Assembly: GCF_963975745.1 (NCBI RefSeq)
Contig: NZ_CAXBIB010000006.1
Location: 124,001-188,000 of the forward strand
Source of the DNA: Parvibaculum sp963975745
GTDB lineage: Bacteria; Pseudomonadota; Alphaproteobacteria; Parvibaculales; Parvibaculaceae
Reading direction: 5' to 3'
Length of the DNA stretch: 64,000 bases
Both the position numbers and the translations under genes were made by a program. Below the pieces are notes generated by a model. The model was not told the DNA's origin and did no database searches. It was given only the letters and a program-made list of their open reading frames with translations. Positions 26,865 through 33,362 of this stretch are shown in pieces (the first letter of the stretch is position 1; each line of letters begins with the position of its first letter).

Positions 26865-27281
26865 ATGGAAATCCGCACCGTGACGACGCTCAAGACGAAG
26901 CGTCACCAGATAGAGGCTGCAATCGCGGGATACGAGCGAGCGCTTAATCAGGCCCGCGCCGATCTCTCCCATGTGAATGCCTGCATTGCGATGTTTGACG
27001 CATCAGGGGCCGCAGCCCCGTATGTGGACCTGCACAGGCTGTTCAAGCGCGGCGAGGTTGTCGGTATCTGCAAAGACGCGCTGGCACGGGAGGGCAATCT
27101 AGATACCCGTGAGCTAGCCCACAGGGTTATGACCGCCAAGGGACTGGATACGGGGGACAAGGTGCTGTCCCGGTCCCTCTGCCTGCGTATCGTCCAAGCC
27201 CTACGTATGCAGGAAAAGCGGGGCAAGATCGCCGGTGCCGGGAAGCGCAAGGGTGTGAGGGTGTGGCGGTCAGCGCCTTAA
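26865..27281 (+). CDS. Transposon passenger: basic winged-helix-like protein
   Basis: A 138-aa protein starting 46 bp inside the left end. The N-terminal 45 residues form a likely helical hairpin or coiled coil (KTKRHQIEAAIAGYERALNQ). The C-terminal half (GICKDALAREGNLDTRELAH, then SLCLRIVQALRMQEKRGKI, ending GVRVWRSAP) has the pattern of a small winged helix and is strongly basic, so DNA binding is likely. The family was not recognised with certainty. It could help transposition or regulate the element; both are inference. Confidence 0.7.
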   Translation: MEIRTVTTLKTKRHQIEAAIAGYERALNQARADLSHVNACIAMFDASGAAAPYVDLHRLFKRGEVVGICKDALAREGNLDTRELAHRVMTAKGLDTGDKVLSRSLCLRIVQALRMQEKRGKIAGAGKRKGVRVWRSAP

Positions 27282-27307
27282 CTGACCGCCACCTTGATAA
27301 CCGCCCG

Positions 27308-27586
27308 TTAGGCAGCCTTGTTCCATGCTTCAATGAAGGAATCGTTTTTGACAAGGAGCTTCGTCCATGCCGCACTCTTGGCTTCGATCACCAATAGAAG
27401 ATCCTCTGCACCAAGAATGGTTTTCAGCTGATCACGAAGCGCCGCAGCCGTACCCGGGTAACTCACCCACCATACGGATTCTAGGACGCGGCCCCGCCTT
27501 GCCGTCAGCCTCTGAAGATGATCATCCATCTCCTTGTGAGACGGATGGGGGCCGTTCAGATCGTAAGTGACGATAAAGTTTGCCAT
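27308..27586 (-). CDS. Transposon passenger: SinR/Cas2-like small protein
   Basis: A 92-aa protein beginning MANFIVTYDLNGP, with RVLESVWWVSY in the middle and LLLVIEAKSAAW near the end. This strand pattern (YDLN at the first strand, VLESVW after the first helix) is that of the stand-alone SinR/Cas2-like ferredoxin-fold proteins. There is no cas1 and no repeat array, so it is not part of a CRISPR adaptation unit. The ATG at 27586 follows AGAAAGG; an upstream in-frame ATG at 27628 lacks a ribosome site. Cas2-fold relatives include nucleases and toxins (VapD), but the catalytic state here is unknown. Confidence 0.7.
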   Translation of the reverse strand: MANFIVTYDLNGPHPSHKEMDDHLQRLTARRGRVLESVWWVSYPGTAAALRDQLKTILGAEDLLLVIEAKSAAWTKLLVKNDSFIEAWNKAA

Positions 27587-27690
27587 TTCACTGGCCTTTC
27601 TAAGAAGGCCGGATAAGGCTTGACACAATCGCCGAATGGACAGACAGTCCCCCAGTGATCACACCCCGCCCTATCCGGCGGTTGCTATTC

Positions 27691-27730
27691 AAGGCCAGCC
27701 CCGCGCCAACGGGGCTGGCCTTCTCTTTTG
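27691..27730 (+). terminator. Strong intrinsic terminator inside the transposon
   Basis: A perfect 13-bp stem (27691-27703 with 27710-27722, AAGGCCAGCCCCG and complement) with a 6-base loop, followed by TCTTTT on the plus strand. The transposase transcript (minus) also reaches it, 65 bases after its stop. The 208-bp stretch 27587-27794 has no gene, but contains a TTGACA at 27620 upstream of this hairpin. Confidence 0.75.
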
Positions 27731-27794
27731 TCGAGAATCAATTCGACCCCCCAAGTTTCCGTAGCGTCAGCGATTCGTCAATGGCGCTTCGTAT

Positions 27795-28766
27795 TTAAAT
27801 GGTAAACGCCGCCCGGCGCTGCCAATAGCCCTTCCACTGGCGGCTAACGGGGTGGCCCAGCGCGGCACCCGCTGCCATCAGGAATTGCTCGCCATTGGAG
27901 ACGCGGCGGTTGTCTTCGCGCCACGCCATTTCGCGGGCATAGGCGACAAGGTAGCGGCCCGAAATCAGGTGATGCGTTCCAATCTCGGCACGACGCAGGC
28001 GCGAGAAATAGCTTTCCGCTTGGTTCGTGCAGGCGTCTTCGTCCTTGAAGTTGATCGAGTGATTGACGCGCTTCGTGTCATAGGAGCCGTGCAGCGCGTC
28101 CCAGCTTGAGGCCTCGTCCGCGTACACCGTGGTTCCGGCCTCGACGCGCGAGCGGATCATTTCAACCGACTGGTCTTCGGAACGGAAAACCTCGGGGTAG
28201 GACTTGCCGCCGCGCTCCCGGACGATGACGACGACGCGGCGCTTGCCGGTCTGGTTCTCTTTCAGGCGGCGGTCCTTCCGATCTTCCTTCCGGTTCTCCG
28301 GCTTCACATAGCCGCCGAAGTAAGCGCCATCCACTTCCACATGGCCGGACAGCTTGCGGTCCTTCAATTCAGCGCCCATCGCTTCACGAAGCTTGTGGGC
28401 CAGCACGAAAGCCGTCTTGTACTGGCAATCAAGGTCGCGGCTCAGTTGCAGGGCGCTCATGCCCTTCGCGCCGTTGACGAAGATCGCAATGGCGGCGAGC
28501 AGGTTGCGGATGCTCATTTTCCGGCTGGCAAAGATCGTCGCCGTTGTGACGCTGAATTGGGCCTCACAGCCCTTGCACTTGAAAATCTTGCGCGCGGCGT
28601 AGGTGTAGACCTCGACCGAACCACAGCGGGGGCACACGGCCTCGCCATTGTTCTCAGCCCAGCGGATCGCCTTGAAAGCCTCGTATGCCTCGGCATCGCT
28701 CATGCGAATAACCTTGGCGAGCGAGAGCGTCCGGGCTTGCTTGGAAAGAAGGAAGTGCTGGGCCAT
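27795..28766 (-). CDS. IS1595 family (ISXO2-like) transposase
   Basis: A 323-aa DDE transposase. An N-terminal zinc ribbon (Cys45, Cys48, Cys64, Cys67; CPRCG and CKGCE) precedes the ISXO2-like catalytic domain. Candidate catalytic acids are Asp146 (VEVDGAYFGG), Asp217 (VYADEASSW) and Glu251 (NQAESYFSRL). HHLISGRYLVAYAREMAWRE is typical of the C-terminus. Length is normal for the family and there is no frameshift. The promoter lies in the palindrome-rich divergent region before the DUF6471-like gene. Confidence 0.93.
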   Translation of the reverse strand: MAQHFLLSKQARTLSLAKVIRMSDAEAYEAFKAIRWAENNGEAVCPRCGSVEVYTYAARKIFKCKGCEAQFSVTTATIFASRKMSIRNLLAAIAIFVNGAKGMSALQLSRDLDCQYKTAFVLAHKLREAMGAELKDRKLSGHVEVDGAYFGGYVKPENRKEDRKDRRLKENQTGKRRVVVIVRERGGKSYPEVFRSEDQSVEMIRSRVEAGTTVYADEASSWDALHGSYDTKRVNHSINFKDEDACTNQAESYFSRLRRAEIGTHHLISGRYLVAYAREMAWREDNRRVSNGEQFLMAAGAALGHPVSRQWKGYWQRRAAFTI

Positions 28767-28780
28767 TTGTCATCGTCTCC

Positions 28781-28858
28781 GTTACCTATGTAACGAATAT
28801 AGTACGTTGACGTGGCTCATACAAGGGCATAAGTATCGTTTTCAGTACATTTTGTACT
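28781..28858. promoter_or_regulatory. Divergent control region with two palindromes
   Basis: The 103-bp gap between the transposase (minus) and the DUF6471-like gene (plus) is AT-rich. It holds GTTAC-CTAT-GTAAC at 28781-28794 and AGTACA-TTT-TGTACT at 28844-28858. The first sits just before the transposase start; the second overlaps the ribosome-site area of the 28870 gene. Both could be operators for one of the small passenger proteins. Confidence 0.5.
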
Positions 28859-28869
28859 AGGAGCGATAC

Positions 28870-29094
28870 ATGGCCGAAAAGACCGATTGGGAAGCGAAAG
28901 CCGCTAACCTGTTGAAATCAGAGCTAAAACGGCGCGGGATTACCTACGCCCAGCTTGTCGAAAAGCTGGCCGAAATAGGCGTTGACGAGAAAGAGGTTAA
29001 CGTCCGGAATAAGCTCTCTCGGGGGAAATTCACAGCGGCGTATCTCATCCAATGCTTAGAGGCTATCGGCTCGCAATCATTGCGGTTGGACTGA
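28870..29094 (+). CDS. Transposon passenger: DUF6471-like small protein
   Basis: A 74-aa helical protein (LLKSELKRRGITYAQLVEKL, then NVRNKLSRGKFTAAYLIQCL) that resembles DUF6471, a short HTH-like family often found beside IS1595 transposases. The ARTYAQL-KLSRGKF pattern looks like a helix-turn-helix, so it may repress the divergent transposase. The ATG at 28870 follows AGGAGCGATAC. Its last 43 bases overlap the next gene in another frame, suggesting coupled translation. Confidence 0.75.
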   Translation: MAEKTDWEAKAANLLKSELKRRGITYAQLVEKLAEIGVDEKEVNVRNKLSRGKFTAAYLIQCLEAIGSQSLRLD

Positions 29095-29996
29095 CGCTCG
29101 CGTTAGGCGCGCAGGCTCAACCCGAACCCGATCAGCCAAAAGCCGAGGCCAGCGAAGCTGCCGCTCAAGAGCAATGGCCACCACTTCCGTTGCCCGTTCA
29201 GATAGTGGAGGAAGAGGCCGAAAAAGATGCCCGCGAGCGCATTGAACAAGAGGCCCGTCAACGGGAGATAGACGACCTTGCGGCTCAGAGAGGAATGGAC
29301 GAAGCGTCTCAGCGTATGGCTGACGCCGCCGAACTTCAGACCTGGATCATTGGCGTTGGTACCGCCCTGCTCTTCGTGACGCTTGGTCTGACTTACATGG
29401 CGAACTGTGCCGCGCAAGCCGCCGTGAAAGTCACGCGTGAGGTCGGGGAGGCGCAGGTTCGCGCTTACCTGACATGCGAAGGTGCCGAGTATTCCATTTC
29501 GACTGGCGCCCTCACTTGCGAACTGCAAATGCGTAACCATGGGCTTTCGCCAGCCAATCGTTGCGAAGCGAAAGCCTACATCGACGGGTTTGTGCGCAAT
29601 GGCGAACGGCCCGAAACCAAAAAATCGGTCGAAGGCGTTGGCTGGGGCGCAACAATCGCTGCCGGAAGCACGGGGGTAGTACATCTCTCTTGGAACAAAG
29701 CACACGTCGGGGACGCCCTCTTTGCCCACATACTGAACGGCGGAGATTTCGATATCACCGCTAGAGTCGAGTGGTTCGACGTGTTTGAGAAGAAGATTCC
29801 CATGGTCATATTTCTCGAACAGAATGAGAGAATCGAACGTAGCGAGCGCATCTATAAACCCGCGCGCTCTGGCCTCATGACTCCATACAATGCCGATGAG
29901 AAGGGCTATCCCTACGAGTACGACCGCAAACAGCGCACGGAAAAGCCAAGTCGTCTTCGCCGCGCTTTTGAAAAGCTGACAAACCTTCTCGACTAG
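29052..29996 (+). CDS. Transposon passenger: membrane-anchored protein of unknown function
   Basis: A 314-aa protein. It has an N-terminal signal-like helix (about 6-22, ending AQAQ), a Glu/Arg-rich coiled coil (about 50-95), a transmembrane helix (about 95-117, TWIIGVGTALLFVTLGLTYM), and a globular part. That part contains QVRAYLTCEGAEYS and LQMRNHGLSPANRCEAKAYI, a pattern seen in many uncharacterised prokaryotic membrane proteins with an Ig-like domain. It overlaps the DUF6471-like gene. An open frame on the opposite strand (29103-30002) was rejected. The role is unknown; cargo unrelated to transposition is possible. Confidence 0.75.
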   Translation: MLRGYRLAIIAVGLTLALGAQAQPEPDQPKAEASEAAAQEQWPPLPLPVQIVEEEAEKDARERIEQEARQREIDDLAAQRGMDEASQRMADAAELQTWIIGVGTALLFVTLGLTYMANCAAQAAVKVTREVGEAQVRAYLTCEGAEYSISTGALTCELQMRNHGLSPANRCEAKAYIDGFVRNGERPETKKSVEGVGWGATIAAGSTGVVHLSWNKAHVGDALFAHILNGGDFDITARVEWFDVFEKKIPMVIFLEQNERIERSERIYKPARSGLMTPYNADEKGYPYEYDRKQRTEKPSRLRRAFEKLTNLLD

Positions 29997-30028
29997 TCCC
30001 ATCGCTTCTCTCCTTGAGAAGCGGCATA

Positions 30029-30051
30029 GGTGTGTTTGCTACCTAATGCCG
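30029..30051 (-). repeat. Right terminal inverted repeat of the transposon
   Basis: 23 bases, perfect complement of 26797-26819. It carries an outward ATG at 30046 that is in frame with the 3' glycosyltransferase fragment. Confidence 0.93.
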
Positions 30052-30059
30052 GACTATCC
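30052..30059. repeat. Target-site duplication, right copy
   Basis: GACTATCC, identical to 26789-26796. Confidence 0.95.
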
Positions 30060-31167
30060 GGCCGCCAAGCTCGACATCAAACTGGTCTTCGAAGAGAGCG
30101 ACGTCACAACATGGGCGGCCGCCAAGGCCCTGAAGCTGCCGGATCACTTCGAGTTCATTCGCGTCCCGACGAGCCTGCCGCGGACCAAACCCAAGGCCTG
30201 CAATTTCGCCCTGCCCTTCGCGCGCGGGGACTTTCTGGTCGTCTATGACGCCGAGGACCTGCCCGAACCCCAGCAACTCAAGAAGGCGATCGCCGCCTTC
30301 GAACTGGGCGACAAGAATCTCGCCTGCGTGCAGGCGCAGCTCAATTACTACAACTGGAACGAGAACTGGCTCACACGGCAGTTCGCCATTGAGTATGCGG
30401 CCTTTTTCGACCTGATCCTGCCGACACTGGTGCGGCTCGGCATGCCGATCCCGCTGGGCGGCACGTCGACGCATTTCCGCATCGAGGCGCTGCGTGACGC
30501 CGGCGCCTGGGATCCGAACAATGTTACCGAAGACGCCGATCTCGGCCAACGCTTCGCCTTGAAGGGCTATCGCTGCGGGATCATACGGTCGACGACGCAG
30601 GAGGAGGCCAATTGCCGGCTGAACAACTGGATACGGCAGCGATCGCGCTGGGCCAAGGGCTGGATGCAGACTTATCTGGTCCGAATGCGGCATCCCGTCC
30701 AGCTTTATCGTGCGCTGGGGTTCCGTGGCTTTGTCGGCTTCCAGATCGTGATCGGGGGATTCTCTCTTTCGAACCTGCTTCATCCAGTGCTCTACTTGGC
30801 GATGGCCCTTGCGCTGTTTCTCACGGGCGCGCCGACCGGCTTCCAGCAGGGGACGGCACTCGCGCTTTTCAACATGGCCGTTCTTGTTTCCGGCTATGCC
30901 GGTGCCGTCGCCGCCGGGATGGTGGCGGTTTCGGTTCGGGGTCTGGCGCCCCTCTTCCTGCAAACGCTGATGATGCCGGCCTACTGGCTGCTGATCTCGT
31001 TGGCTGCCTACAAGGCGATCTGGCAGCTCGCCACGCGACCCTTCCATTGGGAAAAGACCCATCATGGGCTGAGCCGCATGATGGGCGTCCAGCTTGCCCG
31101 TCTTCAGCCCTCCCTGAACCCGGCCGGAAACAGCCGCAAGAAAGACCGGGCCGGCACGCCACACTAA
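30060..31167 (+). pseudogene. Family 2 glycosyltransferase, 3' part, separated by transposon
   Basis: This resumes the frame broken at 26796. It holds the catalytic GT-A elements: FARGDFLVVYDAEDLPEP (metal-binding DxD area), TEDADLGQR, and the processive-enzyme motif QRSRWAKG, followed by several transmembrane helices. An ATG at 30046 within the transposon end opens a 373-aa frame (30046-31167). That product would lack the first nucleotide-binding strand, so activity is unlikely. Together with the 5' part the intact gene would encode about 650-724 residues, depending on the start. The response regulator gene follows 75 bp later. Confidence 0.88.
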
Positions 31168-31241
31168 CCAATCGATAAAGAGTTTCCGCCATAGTGGGGG
31201 CAGAAGCCGGAAAATGGCGGGCGAGCAGACGAGAGGCGAGA

Positions 31242-31772
31242 ATGGCGCAGGACAACAAGGCCCAGGACATCAAGACCATCGGCCCGGAAACCTATGCGCA
31301 GCTCGGCGTCCTGATCGTCGAAGATACGCAGTACATGGCCAATCTTCTGCGCGGTATCCTGTCGGGGATCGGCGTTCGCAACATCACCAGCGTTCGTTCG
31401 GGCGAAGACGCGCTGGCTGCACTGATGCGCGGCAAGGTCGATCTTGCCATCATGGACGACCTCGCACCACCGCTTGACGGCCTTTCGGTCGTCCGCGCCA
31501 TTCGTACCACAGATGAAGACGAGCTCAGCGCCATACCGGTCATCTACGTGACCGAACTGCGCGAGCGTTCGGCGATCATCGAAGCGCGAGATGCCGGCGT
31601 GACCGAAATCCTCTCCAAGCCGTTCTCGGCGCAGCAATTGATTGCGCGCATCGAGGCCGTGCTGACGCGGCCTCGGGCGATTGTCCGCTCGGCCGTGTTC
31701 ACGGGCCCCGATCGCCGCCGCCGCGATGGCAAGGCTGTCGTCAAGCGGCGCGAAAGCGATCGCAAGGCTTGA
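31242..31772 (+). CDS. Single-domain response regulator with basic tail
   Basis: A 176-aa protein: a receiver domain (about 20-140) and a basic, Arg/Lys-rich tail (DRRRRDGKAVVKRRESDRKA). The acidic pair is Glu27/Asp28, the phosphoacceptor is probably Asp72 (AIMDDLAPPLDG), and the conserved lysine is Lys126 (LSKPF). There is no output domain, so it acts by protein contact, as CheY-like proteins do. No kinase is adjacent. The ATG at 31242 follows GAGAGGCGAGA. Being just downstream of the broken glycosyltransferase, its expression may suffer polar effects of the insertion. Confidence 0.85.
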   Translation: MAQDNKAQDIKTIGPETYAQLGVLIVEDTQYMANLLRGILSGIGVRNITSVRSGEDALAALMRGKVDLAIMDDLAPPLDGLSVVRAIRTTDEDELSAIPVIYVTELRERSAIIEARDAGVTEILSKPFSAQQLIARIEAVLTRPRAIVRSAVFTGPDRRRRDGKAVVKRRESDRKA

Positions 31773-31774
31773 TC

Positions 31775-33301
31775 TCAGGCGCAGGCCTTCTTGTAATCGT
31801 CGCGCAGCAGATTCTTCTGAACCTTGCCCATGGTATTCCGCGGCAGGCTTTCGACGAAGAAAGCCCGTTTCGGCACCTTGTAATTGGCGATCTTCTCCTT
31901 CAGACGGCCAATCAGTGTTGCCTCATCGAGGGTCGCCCCGTCGCGCAAGACGACCACCGCCACGCCGGCCTCGCCGAAATCAATATGCGGCACACCGATG
32001 ACGGCCGATTCCAGAACCTCCGGCATGTCGTCGACCAGTTCCTCGATCTCCTTCGGATAGACATTGAAGCCGCCCGAGATGATCAGATCCTTGGCGCGAC
32101 CGACCAGATGAACATAGCCGTCGGCATCGACCATTGCGATATCGCCGGTCCTGAACCAGCCGCCTGCGGCAAATTCCTCCGCCGACTTCTCGGGCATGCG
32201 CCAGTAGCCCGAAAAAACATTGGCCCCCCGCACCTGCAGACCGCCAATCTCGCCGGGACCAAGCGGTTTCTCCTCGTCGGAGACGACGCGCAATTCGACA
32301 CCCGGGAGCGGAAAGCCGACAGTCCCGGCGCGCCGTTCGCCGTCATAGGGGTTCGAGGTGTTCATGCCGGTTTCGGTCATGCCATAGCGTTCGAGAATCG
32401 CATGACCGGTGCGGGCGCGAAATTCCTCGAAGGTTTCAGCAAGAAGCGGCGCCGATCCGGACGTGAAAAGACGCATGTGACGGACCAGATCGGCGCCAAA
32501 ATCGGCACCGGCCAGCAGCCGCGTATAGAAGGTCGGAACGCCCATGAATGCGGTCGCGCGCGGCAGGTGTTCGATCACATCAGCGCGATCGAACTTCTGC
32601 CGCCAGATCATTCGGGCCCCCGAGAGAAGAGCACAATGGCAGGCGACGAAAAGCCCGTGTGCATGAAAGATCGGCAAGGCGTGCAACAGCACATCGTCGT
32701 CCGTAAAGCGCCACGCGTCGCGCAGCGCGATCCCGTTCGAGGCAAGATTGCCATGCGTCAACATGGCGCCCTTGGGCTTTCCGGTGGTTCCCGACGTATA
32801 GAGAATGACCGCAAGATCGTCAGCGCTGCGACTGACGGGAGGCATTTCATCTTTCGCTGCTGCGACCGCTTCAATGAAACTGCCGCGCGCTTCGGCGTCG
32901 AGCGTCAGGACATGCGGCACGCCGCGACATCCTGCAATCTCTCTAATCGGCATTTCGGCGGCCGGGTCGCAAACGACCAGCGTGGGCGCGGCATCGCCGA
33001 CGAGATAGTCGACCTCCTCAACACGGTAGGCGGTATTCATGGGCAGGAAGACAAATCCACCGCGCAGGCAGGCAAGGTAGAGAATGAGCGCTTCGGGCGA
33101 CTTCTCGACCTGGAGCGCCAGGCGGTCGCCAGGCTTCATGCCGATCTGAGTCAGAAGGGCCGCATAACGGCCCGCATGAGACGAGAGGCGTGCAAACGTC
33201 CATTCACGAGGGCCATGGGCCCGGCCCGGTGCCTCCAGGGCGACACGCGAACGATCGTCGGGAAAGGAATTTTCGATCAACGTATAAAGCGACAGGCTCA
33301 T
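31775..33301 (-). CDS. matB: Malonyl-CoA synthetase (MatB-like acyl-CoA ligase)
   Basis: A 508-aa adenylate-forming enzyme. The P-loop is YTSGTTGKPKGAML; the adenylation core ERYGMTETGMNTSNPYDGER closely follows MatB. GWFRTGDIAMVDADGY and the catalytic Lys region NTMGKVQKNLL complete the ANL motifs. MatB makes malonyl-CoA from malonate, ATP and CoA. The usual partner matA (decarboxylase) is not next to it, so methylmalonate or a related acid is also possible. It is convergent with the response regulator gene. Confidence 0.85.
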   Translation of the reverse strand: MSLSLYTLIENSFPDDRSRVALEAPGRAHGPREWTFARLSSHAGRYAALLTQIGMKPGDRLALQVEKSPEALILYLACLRGGFVFLPMNTAYRVEEVDYLVGDAAPTLVVCDPAAEMPIREIAGCRGVPHVLTLDAEARGSFIEAVAAAKDEMPPVSRSADDLAVILYTSGTTGKPKGAMLTHGNLASNGIALRDAWRFTDDDVLLHALPIFHAHGLFVACHCALLSGARMIWRQKFDRADVIEHLPRATAFMGVPTFYTRLLAGADFGADLVRHMRLFTSGSAPLLAETFEEFRARTGHAILERYGMTETGMNTSNPYDGERRAGTVGFPLPGVELRVVSDEEKPLGPGEIGGLQVRGANVFSGYWRMPEKSAEEFAAGGWFRTGDIAMVDADGYVHLVGRAKDLIISGGFNVYPKEIEELVDDMPEVLESAVIGVPHIDFGEAGVAVVVLRDGATLDEATLIGRLKEKIANYKVPKRAFFVESLPRNTMGKVQKNLLRDDYKKACA

Positions 33302-33362
33302 TTTGCCTCGGGCGGTATCGATGGACCGCTCCGATATATACAGGAGACCGGAACCATCCGCA

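Larger units (their letters stand above)
26797..30051. mobile_element. IS1595-family transposon with four passenger genes, 3255 bp
   Basis: The ends are perfect 23-bp inverted repeats (26797-26819 and 30029-30051; they start CGGCATTAGGTAGC inward). They are flanked by the 8-bp direct duplication GACTATCC. Inside are a minus-strand ISXO2-like DDE transposase and four other genes. Deleting the element and one duplication copy (3263 bp) restores the glycosyltransferase frame across DLDYPAAKL. The inside looks less GC-rich than the flanks, which fits horizontal arrival. It appears complete and possibly active: transposase motifs and both ends are intact. Confidence 0.95.

Noticed and set aside
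27308..27586. CRISPR-associated Cas2
   Set aside because: There is no cas1, no other cas gene and no repeat-spacer array; the protein is a stand-alone SinR/Cas2-like cargo gene.
29103..30002. 299-codon minus-strand frame inside the transposon with hydrophobic ends
   Set aside because: The plus-strand frame 29052-29996 has a normal signal/coiled-coil/transmembrane order and motifs of known uncharacterised membrane proteins, and is coupled to the DUF6471-like gene.
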